Assembly: GCA_033439795.1 (NCBI GenBank)
Contig: JAUTDP010000014.1
Coordinates: 248,001-312,000 of the forward strand
DNA length: 64,000 nucleotides
From: Sordaria brevicollis
Lineage: Eukaryota; Ascomycota; Sordariomycetes; Sordariales; Sordariaceae
Reading direction: 5' to 3'
The notes below the pieces were generated by a model, which was not told where the DNA came from, did not search any database, and was given only the letters and a program-made list of their open reading frames with translations. Positions 12,201 through 23,599 of this stretch are shown here, in pieces. The first letter of the stretch is position 1. Each line of letters opens with the position of its first letter. A program made the position numbers and the translations under genes.

Positions 12201-13540
12201 GCTTGTGGAGGCTCGGGGAGGGCCAGTTGCGTTGCTGCCTTGGCAGTCGAAAGGAGAATCTCCATCATCTCCTGGGGGCAGCTTGCGTTTGTCATTTTCC
12301 GGAACTCATCCACCGCACGCCCCAGCCGAGAGATAAGATCGCGCTTTGCTCGCGACCCACCGTCCATAACGATACCCAGTTGGGAGATGTCGATGTTGTC
12401 CATCTGCCGAATCTTGGCCTCTAGTTCGAGATCGTCCGGCCGTCGAAGAGCCGTCAAGCGGGGGAACAGCATGTAGTGTACGTTTTCCGTCACATAACGT
12501 TCAATCATACGTTCGACAACTGGTCCAGTCAAGTCGGTAGTCGCGCCCAGCAGAGACAGTTGTTGCTTGTCGACATTTTGGAAGAGGTCAATGGCTGACG
12601 TTACTGCGGTCTCCAGTGCCACCCTCATAATGTCCTCGTCATCCTGGCTGTATATGCTCTCGGCCAAGTGGTCGCCGTTGGGACTCCTCGTAAAGTTGAT
12701 GCTTCCCGTACTGTTCGATCGTACGTTTCGAACTGCGTGTGTGATGGGGCCATTGAGGGGTTCTGGATCAGGGATGACGCTCGCGGAAGGAGGTGGTGGT
12801 AGCGGTCTTTCGACTACAAGGGTGAATTCGCGAAACAGCTTCTCGAGGCCGTTTTGCATCTGCCTCGCAATGGCAGGAAAGTGGTTGAGGAGTTCATGGA
12901 AGCTCCTTATGTCCTTCTTTTTCGGTGCGTCCGACGCAGCTGCTACAGGTTTCGGTCGAGGGATCGGGTCGGGCGGCAGTATAGCTGGAGTGATCTTGAC
13001 TTCCTCCCATGATCCTACTAGCGGCCGCGATATGAAGTAGACGAGAAACTGCTTGAGTTCGAGAGTATCGGGGTACCAAAGGGCGTCGTGGAGAAGGCTG
13101 GCTTGGGCCAAGGCCCTGAAACCTATTATGACGAAGAAGCGTAAGCACTGGGTCATTGTCCGGACGAAAGGAGAAGCTCGGGCAAGTTTTTTTCAGTACG
13201 TACCCTTGTTGCTGTAGACATAGTTGTCCTTGATCACAATGGTCCTGCCATTGATGGTGCTGTACAGCTTGGGTTTGCCCTTCATCTCACGGAGATTCTG
13301 CGCCGGTTCCTTGGCTCCCGCGCCCGGCCCTCCCTTAGGGGGAAGAATGCGCAACACATGGCTCCCGATGAACTCGTCGGAGGCTACGGAAGCGGACAAG
13401 GGCGCGCCCGTCTCGGTGTCGCGGGAGTCAAGGATGACATCGGTGGTCGGGACAAGGAGGATGTGCTGCTGAGGGGGCGAGCACTGGGCGAGGTAAGGGC
13501 TCTTGGCGAAAGCGCTGAGGAATGGGTTTAGAGGTTGCAT
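9279..13540 (-). CDS. VPS9-domain, ankyrin-repeat, PX/BAR-like endosomal protein (Vrl1/VARP-like)
   Basis: Predicted 1368 aa from three exons: 13540-13204, 13122-10171 and 10096-9279. Intron 1 (13203-13123) has donor GTACGT; intron 2 (10170-10097) has donor GTAAGT and branch CTAAC. Both junctions keep phase. Residues about 270-490 fit a VPS9 Rab5-GEF domain (conserved core around ADTLVSLLLYVVIKAQ). About 660-890 are ankyrin repeats (for example TPLMLASKYGRFDMVRVLF). About 910-1050 resemble a PX domain (SIRFVLKSGAPVDRYSYAV and the conserved WFLRVLLAHP). A helical segment to about 1250 suits a BAR-like region, and the tail is Gly/Asn-rich. This order matches yeast Vrl1, the VPS9 and sorting-nexin subunit of the endosomal VINE coat, and partly animal VARP. 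Inferred role: Rab5-family activation and tubular recycling at endosomes. The domain order is clear; the orthology claim is an inference. Confidence 0.85.
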
Positions 13541-14149
13541 TCATTCGATGCGCTTCGCAACTCCTCGGGCCTTTTGTGTATATGGCGTGGGCGGTGACCT
13601 AGCCACCATTGAGCGAGGCTAGCTAGAGCCGCGAAGCATGCAATCGGCCGAGAGAGCGGGCTTGCTGTCTCCCGTCGGATGGGGTAACTCGTAGATACGG
13701 CGCTTAAAGATGTGTGTGGTTAAGTCGAGCAGGATCGGTGTCGCGTTTTGAGAGTTGAAGTTATGGTCGTTCGGGGGTCCGGAGTTCAAGGTTGCGCAGC
13801 TGACGGGACGATGATGGGAACAGGCGGGAACAATGACGGCGGGATGCCTCCAAGCAGTCGGACGATATCGCTAATGCCGGTAAGCTGAGGAATCAAGTTC
13901 AAGTCAAGAGAAGCTGAGAATAAGGTGTTGCGGAATACGCGCGTAGATCAAAGTGCTATGTCGAAGCTAGTATCGTTCTGTAAGTATGATCGAATGTTGT
14001 CATTCAGGGTTGAGAATCGGGGAGCTGGTTCATGTGTTTCCAGGTTTGGGTTGCCTTGCGGTTGCGCCGGCGACGATGTTAGTGTTTTGGCCTGGGTTTG
14101 GTGCAGCAGCCTAACACGCTACGGTAGAAACGACAGCTTCGGGTGAGAG
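13541..14149. other. Promoter side of the Vrl1-like gene, up to the retrotransposon
   Basis: About 600 bp of GC-balanced DNA without a supportable gene between the start codon at 13540 and the copia element. A 73-codon open frame at 13925-14146 has no protein-like character. Insertion of the retrotransposon about 610 bp upstream of the start codon could affect expression through spread of heterochromatin. Confidence 0.5.
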
Positions 14150-14154
14150 CCTTC
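14150..14154. repeat. Left target-site duplication (CCTTC) of the copia element
   Basis: CCTTC directly precedes the left LTR and is repeated exactly at 20161-20165 after the right LTR. A 5-bp duplication is the usual product of copia-type integrase. Confidence 0.9.
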
Positions 14155-14323
14155 TGTCAGATACAGGGGTGGGTTTCCTGCCACCGCCTTTCTTATGTAA
14201 TCTAGATTGCTGGGTAAAACCCTGATTTCTGTGTGCGGGATTTCCTGGCCACAGAACAGATTCTACAACAATACACACTCTACACCCTCATTCTCAATAC
14301 CCCTATATTACTACTATTCTATA
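14155..14323 (+). repeat. 5' LTR of the copia element
   Basis: 169 bp, starts TGTCAG; its last bases CTATA correspond to CTACA in the other LTR. Roughly 17 differences separate the LTRs and all are transitions. In this copy the outer (left) part keeps G and C and the inner end carries the A and T states. Confidence 0.93.
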
Positions 14324-16499
14324 ATTAAAAATCTTATTTACTACCCCCGATTACAATAACCCGGTAGAATATAATAATAATAGCGATATTCGATTAATAA
14401 TAATAATTACAATAATATCCTCAATTACCGATCTTAAAAAAGTAGGCGACGCCGTCCTCAAATCTATTAACGACTAAATTATATAAAATAAAAGATTCTA
14501 ATCGAAGGCATTCGAATTAAAATTATAAAAGTATATTAATCCTAATAATAGGAAGCTATAGTTTACTATCTTTATAGAGCCTACTATTAAAGATTTTATA
14601 AATCCTTTAATCTACGCCGCGGCCGTTACTACCAATTCGATTAATAACTTTAATATTAACAATTCCTAACTTTAATAAGAGATTTTTCAATCTATTAAAG
14701 AAAATTAGGCGGTTAGCGGACCCTCTTCGAAAATGCGCAACCGTACTTCGATACTGCTTTTTTCTTAGTAGAAGGCGACTACGTTTACGCCTACTAATAC
14801 CGCCGCTATTTAACCGGCTATTAAGGCTATAATTTTTTTTATCGCCCCGGCCTTAATTTTAATTTTATATACGGTATACTATTATAATTTTTTAATTAAA
14901 CGCAATTATTATAATTATTAGGAAATTATAGCCGATTACCGTCGTAATATAAAAATTTAGGAAATTTATAAAAAAAAGATTATTACCCTTTGTATTTAAA
15001 TAAAAAATAATATTAATTAATATTTTTAATTAAATTACTTTAAAAGAATTACTTCTTTATCCGCTTAATATAATATAATAAAATTTAACGTTTAATTTAA
15101 CGAGGAATAAGTCTACGACGATATTTATACCAATTATTATAATAAAATTAATATTATAACCTATCCCTATAATTAAATTAATTAATTATAAGAATAAGAA
15201 TATATTATAATTATCGGTAAATATTTTAAGGTCGACGAATATATTAACCCTAAAATATAGAAGACCGATTTTCTTAATATAATAAATAAATTTAATAATT
15301 CCCCTTTTAAGAATTAGGTTATATTTTTTAAAATTATAAATAAAAAACTCTTAAATAATAATTTTATTTATTTTAATTTAGCCTATAATTTTAAGGAATA
15401 GGTTTATAACTATTACTCTAGAAAATCGCGTAATTAGGTCCTAAAAGGCGGTATATTTCCTACTTTTATATTTAACGGTCGAATTATAGGGGACGCTTTT
15501 AATAATACCGGTAGGAAACGCGGTTAAAATATTAATAATTAGGATAATAAATATTAAAAGCGAATTTACGAAGTTTATAAGAAATTTAATTACTTTTATA
15601 ATAAATATTAATATATAATCCCCTCTTTAACGTTTAATTCTAATTAGGTTCCTAATTAACGTATTTAAAATATAATTAATAAAAATTATTAAAAGAGTAT
15701 TTAATTTATATAAAGGTTCCGTAAATTAAATATTAAAATTATATTAGCGTAATAAATTTTTATTAAAAGGTTAATAAAATTTACGATTAATACCCTTAAT
15801 AGCGGACTCTAATTTAAAGGTTAAAGGATTAATAAAATTGGCTATTAATTTAATTTTTTAATATTAAAATTTTAATAGGAAATTCCCGTATACCTATTAA
15901 GGGATTTAATTATTTTTAATTTAAATACGATAATTTATATTTTTAACGAAATTAACCGTTTTAAAGATTTTACCCCCGTAAATAAAGGAAATTACATTTA
16001 AATTAATAACGGTTTATTAATAATTAAAGGATATAGGACTATTTATATCCTAATTAGCGATAATAAGGGTAATTTCTTTAAACTTCGTTTAAACGATATA
16101 ACGTTAATTCTAAATATAATTTACAATCTCGTATTTCTTTAAAAGCTTATAAAATTCGATTACTCCTAAGATATTATTAATTTTTATATTCGCACCCCCG
16201 ATCTTTCCTATTATTATTCTATTTCTAATTATTTTTAATAATTTATTCTTAAATATATTCTTCTTAATTTTAAAAATAGCGTTAATTAATTTTCTTTTAA
16301 CGTTCGAATTCTTTAGAATAAGACCGTTAGGAAATTCTAAGAGGGAAATACTTTATATTAATACTTTAAATTTAATTACTTTAAATTCGAAACCCTTACT
16401 TAATTAATTAATAAGGAGTATAGCGTACGTTTTAAAAGTTTAAATTTAATATATTATAATATATATGCGGTAGTTAAATTAAAACGCTAAATTAAGAGG

Positions 16500-19450
16500 G
16501 TTGCCCGCGTCGCGTTTAAAGGACCGGGATAAAGGGTAGCTATTAATTTTTTTGAATATACTTTAATAAAAGTAGGGTTTAATTAGGTTTTTATATTAAT
16601 AATAATAATTAATTATTAATTTAATTACCTTTAGGTATATTATTTTATTAAGAAAATTACCGACTCTATTATCGTAATTTTATTTTCCTTTATTATTAAC
16701 TTAAAAACCTAATATTAAATTTAAATAAAAGTAGTCGAATATAATAATAAAATTATAATAATTAAATTTAGGGTTATTACTTTTTTATTATAATAGGGTA
16801 TTAAAATCGAACCTTCTACGTTATATATTTAAATATAAAATGGCGGCGTTAAATATTCGGGGGGTATATTCAATAAGAAAATTAAAATTATAAGAGAATT
16901 TATAAATTTTCTAGAAGAATTTTAGAGAGAGATTATAGCGGCTATAATTTACCTTCTTAATAAAACTCTTAAGTACGGTTTTAATTAAAAAACTTTAAAA
17001 GAATATTTTAAAACCTATATAATAAACCGCGACGGCAGTTAATAAAAAGTAGTCCCTATTTTAATATATTTAAAAATTTATAATTATAAAGCTTTTACGT
17101 TTATAATAGAAATCTTACGTAATTATAATAAAATTAGGAAATTTAAGAAACGTATTTAAATTAATTATTTAATCGGTTATTAATTATTAAATATTTATTA
17201 AATTTAGAATCCCTATACTAATTTAATTATAGTAATTAAAAATGTAATTTTTAACGAAGACGAGGTTTTTATAAATAATATCGAAAAATTCTAAAATTCG
17301 TTTAAAATTTCCCTAGAAGAATTAGCCGTATAATTAAATAATTTTTATTAATTAGAAAATAATTCTATTATACCTTTCCTAATTTTAGAGAATTATATTG
17401 ATAATAAATTAAATAATTTCGGTCTAATTATCGAATTTATACCCGTAGAATTAAAGACTTTTACAATCCCTATTAAGCCCGCCGGGTATATATATAAATA
17501 AAAGGAGGAAATATTATATCCCTAAATATTAAAGCGATTAAATAATTAGTAGGATATAGTAATAAATAAGACGGATAAATTAATTAATTATAATTTACTA
17601 ATTCCCCTTAATAATTTAATTTCGTTTCTTATTAGGAATTTAAACCGCATCCCTTTAATATAACCTCCTACCTACTTCCCCCGAGCGGATTAATATTTAT
17701 ATTAAATAATATCCTTTTTAAACGCGTTTAATTTCTATTAAATTAATATATATAATAATCGCGTTATTAATTATATTAATTTAGATTAATTAAAGAAATT
17801 CGGGTTGGAAATTAATAATAACGATTTCTATACGGATTCGAAATTTACCGTCGATAATATTAAAAGGCATAATATATTAAATATATTAAATACTTTATAT
17901 TAGCGAGAATTCCCCCCTCTACCTAAAAATTATTAAGACCTTTACTTCTATCCTTTTTAAAAAATATTTTATTAAATTAAAAGGGAATATTTTTAAAATT
18001 ATAATATAAAAGGATTATAAAAATAAGTAAATTAAGAAAAGTATTAAAGAATTATCCCCTTCGATTCTATATAAGTATATATTTATAAATTTAATATAAC
18101 GGGTTACTACTTTAAAAGTAAGGTACGCTTTATTATAAAAGGAAATTAATAATTTTAAAATTTATAAAATATTTACGCGGCTACTTTAGTAATTCGTATT
18201 TTCCGTATTATAATAGCTATTATAAATTACTTTAATTTCGAATTTAAATAATATAATATTATTAACGCTTTCGTTAACGCTTTTTTCGATAAATTTATTT
18301 ATATACGAATACTATTAAAATATACCCAATAAAGTAAAATTATTAAGTTATTACGCGCCCTCTATAATTTTCGGCGTTCCCCCTTATTATAATAACGCGA
18401 ATTTATTAAAATTTTTATTACTATTAATTTAATCCTTATCTTTATAAAACCTTATATATTTATTTACCGAAGTATAATAATCTTCTTCTATATCGATAAT
18501 ATTATTTTAACCTACTAAGACGAAAATAAATATAATATTATTAAAATTATTAACGTTTTAAAAGGTTATTACTAATTAACGGACGGTAATAATATCCAAT
18601 AATTTTTAAATATCGAAATTATTCGAAATTGAGTAAAGTAGTTAATTTAGTTATTTTAATACGAATATATTAAAAAGATTATAGAAAAGTTCTAATAGTC
18701 CCGGTTATTTCCCTAGACTCTTATAAATATTAAAGAGCTCCTCCCTTCTAAAGGTACCGTTAACTTTAAATTTATTAAAATATATTAAAAGGTAATCGGC
18801 GAAATTATATACGCGCTAATTATTACTAAATTCGATAATGCTTTTACCGGCTCTAAATTATCCTATTTCTTTATTAATTTTAATAGTATTTATTATATTA
18901 TTACCAATCGATTATTCGCCTACTTTAAGGGTACCGAAGATTATACGCTCCAATTAGAAGGTAGTAATTTATTTTTAATTTTAATTAACGCCTCCTATAC
19001 CGATAATATTCTAAATCGATGAAATTTATAAAGATTCGTTATATAATTATTAAATAAAACCGTCGATTAGCGAATTAATAAATAAAATATTATTATTACT
19101 TTTATTACCGAAGTTAAATTATTATCCCTATTATAAAGGGTTTATAAAAATTTATAAATAAAACGCTTATTCGATTCGCTAATTCTTAATTTAGGAATTA
19201 ACAATAAAAATATCCTATTAAAATATAATAACGCTTAAACGATTTATTTAATTATTAAAGAAAATATTAAACTTTAAATTAAATTTAAATATATTAATAT
19301 TTATAATTATTAATTCCGAAAAGGATAATAATACGGTATATTTAACGTATATTACGTATTTATAACCGAAATAATCGCCAATAGGTTAACGAAAGTATTA
19401 ACCGTAAAGAAATATAAGGAATTTATTCGTTAAATAAGTTTTATAAATAT
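16500..19450 (+). pseudogene. RIP-mutated copia pol relic (integrase, reverse transcriptase, RNase H)
   Basis: Approximate limits. Landmarks in one reading phase: AAIIYLLNKT at 16938-16967 (the C-terminal integrase motif seen in copia elements as AxxYLxNRxP), NVIFNEDEVF at 17241-17270 (the integrase-to-RT linker motif), LLRALYNFRRSPLL followed by two TAA stops at 18348-18395 (copia RT motif ALYGLRQSPR.W), and FFYIDNII at 18483-18506 (the YVDD active site with the second Asp mutated to Asn). The stops and the Asp-to-Asn change are all explained by C-to-T or G-to-A transitions. The RNase H part is placed only by order. There is no intact frame. Confidence 0.85.
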
Positions 19451-19670
19451 TTCGAATTTAAGGAAGGAGAAAGAAAAGGTATTAAAATTAATTAATGCGA
19501 ATATATTAATAATTTAATTCCGGCAGGGATAAAATACTTTAAAGAAGTAAAAAGGAAAAATAGTATTATTATAAATAATTATCGATTTATATTATTCTAT
19601 TAAAATAACTTTTATAAAATAAAAGGATCTTATATAATATTTGTAAGAAGGAAAAAAAAGTAAAAAATTT

Positions 19671-19813
19671 AGCGCCGACGGGATTCGAACCCGCGATTTT
19701 TAAAAATAACTATTAAGGATAATCCGGGGAATATATTATTAAATATAATTTAAAAATATTATACAGTAATTTAATATAGGACTTTAACGCTTTAATTATT
19801 AAATTACGGCGCC
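19671..19813 (-). pseudogene. RIP-damaged tRNA-like sequence inside the copia element
   Basis: Read on the minus strand, the 5' arm GGCGCCG (near 19812) pairs with CGGCGCT at the other end (7 pairs, one of them G-T). The T-arm is intact: GCGGG, loop TTCGAAT, CCCGT, giving a perfect B-box (GGTTCGAATCC). The A-box region TAATTTAATAATTAAAGCG looks like a normal TAGTNTAGTGGTTAAGGCG with G changed to A. An AGTCC...GGATT pairing could be the anticodon stem around an AT-rich insert of about 50 nt (an intron, or decay), and the segment before the T-arm could be a long variable arm. Anticodon identity cannot be read. T-rich sequence follows the 3' end, like a Pol III terminator. Confidence 0.65.
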
Positions 19814-19991
19814 CGGCTAATTATTAAAAATTAATACCACGGACCTTTTAAATATAATATAATTAATGGGCAATGCCTTTAAAAGCGATTATTTAGGGAT
19901 TCTTTAATTTTAAAGGTATAGAATTTGGGAATAGCTTTATTTAAACGCTTTTGACTAGCTTTTTAGTATACGCTAGTACAATTGGGGGGTA

Positions 19992-20160
19992 TATCAAATA
20001 TAGGGGTAGGTTTCCTGCTACCGCCTTTCTTATATAATTTAGATTACTGGGTAAAACCTTGATTTCTGTGTGCGGGATTTCCTGGCCACAGAATAAATTC
20101 TACAACAATATACACTCTGCACCCTCATTCTCAATACCCCTGTATTGCTGCTATTCTACA
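19992..20160 (+). repeat. 3' LTR of the copia element
   Basis: 169 bp, starts TATCAAATATAGG (the TG start mutated to TA) and ends CTACA. Its first 125 bp or so carry A and T at the variable sites and its outer end keeps G and C, the mirror image of the 5' LTR. It is followed at once by the CCTTC duplication. Confidence 0.93.
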
Positions 20161-20165
20161 CCTTC
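20161..20165. repeat. Right target-site duplication (CCTTC)
   Basis: Exact copy of 14150-14154, directly after the CTACA end of the right LTR. Confidence 0.9.
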
Positions 20166-23100
20166 CCACGTTCAGGGGTTTGCCGGCCAATCACATTATC
20201 ACCTAGACGATCCGCGCCTGTCAAAGTGGAGAAGTGGGGGACCTTATCTGCGGCCCTGACAGCTGATAAGCTCCACTACGAGCACCAGGGGGCAAGCATC
20301 GAGATTCGACGTCACCAACGGGGAACAACACCAAAGCATCCAAGACATCAAGGTCCTCACTGTTCACCCGCTACGAACTCTGATGTCGTCCTTGAGATGG
20401 TGCTCGTCCACGCGATTATATCGAATGGATACAATTTACGAGTTTCTTTGCTTTGGCGGACTTGAGTCGTCAAGCCTGTTTCTCAAGACTATGCCTATAG
20501 ACTTACCTATAGCTGTAGGCTTCGAAGATTGCTGGGTTGTCGGTCATGCTAACCTATAAACGGTTATAGAGTGGCGACGGATAAAGGATCTCCTGCCTTC
20601 TCAGACCAAGCTTCAGGCTCACCATTTTCAGGTGGTGATAACCTAGATGGAACGGATCTCACGATGCTCGAGACGACGAGGATGGCCGTGGGTGTGAGGT
20701 TGGTTTATTTAAGGGGGGCTGGCTAAGCAATATACCGATCATAAGCCAAACTCAACACTCACGGGTACAAATCCGAAGCGAGTTCCCGTCAATGACTCTA
20801 CTCACTCGTACAAATAGACTCTTCATACCGGTATAAGGGTTCAATCCGGAGTTTCAAGCGACCACCTACATCCGTGTCAACCTTCAACCGGCATGGATCT
20901 CAGCTTTCCAGCGACAGACCATCCATCGAGAACATGCAATCATCGACTTCAGAATTTTAACAAATCCCCAGTAGCCGACGTGGTCGGTGTGCTGTAGCCA
21001 GGGAACAGGTTTCGGCACTGGCGTCGCTTACAACGAATATTTCTGGCATATCGGCCTCTTAGGTTTTGAATTTTGTTCCTGGTGTTGGTTATTCTGGACC
21101 TGGCTGCATACGCTCTCGATATGACGACTTGTTACTTACTTCACTGCTCTCTTGCCTAGCCAATATGTCAAGAAGAGGGCAAAGAGCGGCTGAGGGTAGA
21201 ATAGGCGGGAGATGGGTGGTCGAAAACATTGTGGTAACAGGCAGAGGCTTAACTACAAAGAAAAAGGGCATCCCGACCTCGATATATGGCTTTGGTCCGA
21301 TCAGGTGTCTCTGTCAGTTCAACAAGGATGCGCCTTGGTGGGTTATCCCTCTAGAACGAAACATGTTTGGGCGACCGCTCCGCGACGAACTGATGGAGTA
21401 TCCGAGATTAGTCACAGGACAAAGATATGTTTTTGAAAATGTCAATCGATGAATCTCTTCGCTGTTTTGTGAACGGTCTCTTCTCATGACTTTCGCCAAC
21501 GACTTCTATCTGTCATGGATAACATGTCAACAGTTACCACAAAGACAGAAAGGAAATTTCAAAAGTGAACCATAGTTCCCTGCTGTCGACAAAAACCTTT
21601 TCATGATGTTCCGCTCGGACGGTTGCATGCATAGTGGGTAGTTGCAATGGGCGCTTCCCCGATGCGCAAAAAGTCGCACAAATTCCCGTGTGCTTTTTCT
21701 TTTTTTGAATGGCCATTGCCGACCATCTGGAGACTGGAAGTGGTGGAAGAAGAGGCCGGCGCTTCCATGCAAATCATCACGATCAGATCGTGCGAGATTC
21801 GACGTCGCGCCGTTGTGGCCGAGATCGCTGCGGCCGCCGGATGGAACGGACTTTGGATCTTTGTTACTCTCTGGCGTTCCTCAGACGATATCAACACCTA
21901 CCCACGGTTGACTCAGGGGATATCCGGGGGTCCTAAAAGCCAGAGAACTCGTTCCCTTTCCATGATTCCGCTGTCACACCGCATGATGCCTGTGTCGTTC
22001 TCTGTTCTCACCGTGCTTTGAGTGACTCCGGGCGGCAGTTATCAAGTTGAACTGTCCTTCTCAATTTTTCGTTGGTTTGTTCCCAAAACCTAAACAGAGC
22101 GAGAAAACGAGAGACGTCCCCATCTTCAGACTAGAACATTGCAACCCCTGCTCTTGTTGCTTTTATTGGTCTATGGAGACAACTCCATCTTCATCATGGC
22201 AAAAGCATGGGCGCTTCCCGGGGCTCGACAGGTTCCCGTCTTTGACGCCATGCCGTTTTGCACTACGGGAAATTGTCTTGATCAACCCTGAAGTCTTGAA
22301 GGCACTTGATACTCATATGACACACTTCTGCTCTACCTTGGTTCGTCAATGTCCCGACCAGAGAACAGGTAAAAGACGGAGTCCTTTGAAATATGAATGC
22401 CTCCACGAGGACCGGCCCTGTCAATTCCAGATTTTGGACATGTTCATCAAAAAAGAACAATGGGCGCTGGATGGTGACAATGGAAAACCCCTGACCGGAA
22501 GTGGTGATTGGAGAAACAATGAGGTCGAGGACCGTGCGCTCTTCCAGGGGTAATCTGCAAGGTACGAAACGGCCTTGCCCAATCAAGAGAAGCGGCCTTT
22601 GGGGGCGATTCCACTGGGGAGCGGCGGAGGGCCACTGAGAGCCATCGTCCGGGGCATTCGTTGCGCCATCCCACTTTCCAATTCCACTTCCACTCCCACC
22701 TTTTCGGATGTTCTTCTCTTTCCCTCTTGACCCAAATTGGATCAATGGCGCCAATGGGCGACGTCTGTCACGGCAGAACGCGACTGCCACTGGTCAGCGC
22801 CATGTGGAAGGAAGTTGGAATGTAGGAAGGGAGGCACGGCAAGTGAAAAATTGGGAAAGACTGAGAATGTGAAAAAGCCGGCGTCAATCAGGACGGATCG
22901 TTCAAGTTCTTTTGGCAGGAAGAGCGAGGGAAGTTGCCCCCTTTTGAATCGGTCAAATCCTCCAATCCGATATCCAATTTCAATTCGTTTATTCGCTTGT
23001 TGTTCTCCAACTCGCCTGCGCGAAATTGTCCCCCTCCACTCCTTCCGTCCAAAGATATTCTGGGCACCCAACAACAACTCCATCGATACCACAGATCCCG

Positions 23101-23599
23101 GAGCCTTGTCATTCTCTTGTTCCTGTCACTTGCTGTCCAGAGGTCTCACTCGCTCTCACTCACTTTCCACTCTCACGGACCCCGACAGCCTGTCACGTTC
23201 ACTCGTTGCTTTTGCTCTTCTCGGCTCGCTCCCTCCCTTTCTGCGCGACCTTTCCCTTTCAGCCCTTTTTATTGACGAGGGAAGTGATAGACCGTCCGGC
23301 AATTAATTGGCACCTCCGATCCAACCCCCAATCAACCACATCCAATCGAGGCCGGCCAAGCCCATGATGAGGATGATCAGAGCCCCGTTGTAGATTCGGT
23401 TTCGAATTTCGAACTCAAGGGCCCGTTACCCAGACCATCTCTAGCGACCTCTCTAGACCACCAAACGCCACTACCATCCACGTTGCAGCAGATACCACCG
23501 CGGCCACTTAGCAACACACCCTTACCTTAGTTGACTCTGGGGCTCATACGCTCATTTCCTTCTTCATAAACTACCGCTGTCCTAGCCTCAGCCACCATT
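20166..23599. other. Long intergenic region and leader of the coiled-coil gene
   Basis: About 3.4 kb without a supportable gene. Open frames at 21066-21452 (128 codons), 21647-22021 (124) and 22047-22553 (168, +; also 22263-22790, -) have no recognisable domains and overlap one another on both strands. The last 500 bp (about 23030-23590) are pyrimidine-rich with many TCACTC and CTTTC runs, typical of a Neurospora promoter and 5' leader. A small inverted-repeat element lies at 20686-20764. Confidence 0.45.
20686..20764. mobile_element. 79-bp MITE-like inverted-repeat element related to the 1965-5151 transposon
   Basis: Left end CCGTGGGTGTGAGGTTGG is identical over 18 bases to the left end of the 3.2-kb transposon, and GCTGGCTAAGCAAT further in is also shared. 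The right end, read inward from 20764, is CCGTGAGTGTTGAGTTTGG, an imperfect inverted repeat of the left. The outermost AC of the larger element and a clear TA duplication are not preserved. It is best read as a deletion-derived, non-autonomous relative. Confidence 0.55.

Larger units (their letters stand above)
14155..20160 (+). mobile_element. Full-length Ty1/copia LTR retrotransposon, inactivated by RIP
   Basis: Two 169-bp direct repeats (14155-14323 and 19992-20160) bound a 5.7-kb AT-rich interior. The left repeat starts TG and the right one ends CA. A 5-bp target duplication CCTTC lies immediately outside on both sides (14150-14154, 20161-20165). A G-rich run (TTGGGGGG, about 19983-19989) sits where a polypurine tract is expected. 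The interior keeps copia-type pol landmarks on the + strand, integrase before reverse transcriptase, all in one phase but interrupted by stops made from Trp and Gln codons. The element is sense-oriented on + and cannot encode functional proteins. Confidence 0.93.

Noticed and set aside
12567..13040. 157-codon + frame inside the VPS9-type gene
   Set aside because: Antisense shadow of the coding exon with no independent features.
15381..15450. Possible gag zinc knuckle in the copia element
   Set aside because: The segment is in phase with pol and has Tyr where Cys could have been, but the His position does not fit CX2CX4HX4C even allowing transitions.
21066..22553. Three medium open frames in the 20-23 kb region
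   Set aside because: No recognisable domains, mutual overlaps on both strands, no convincing intron pairing to join them into a gene.
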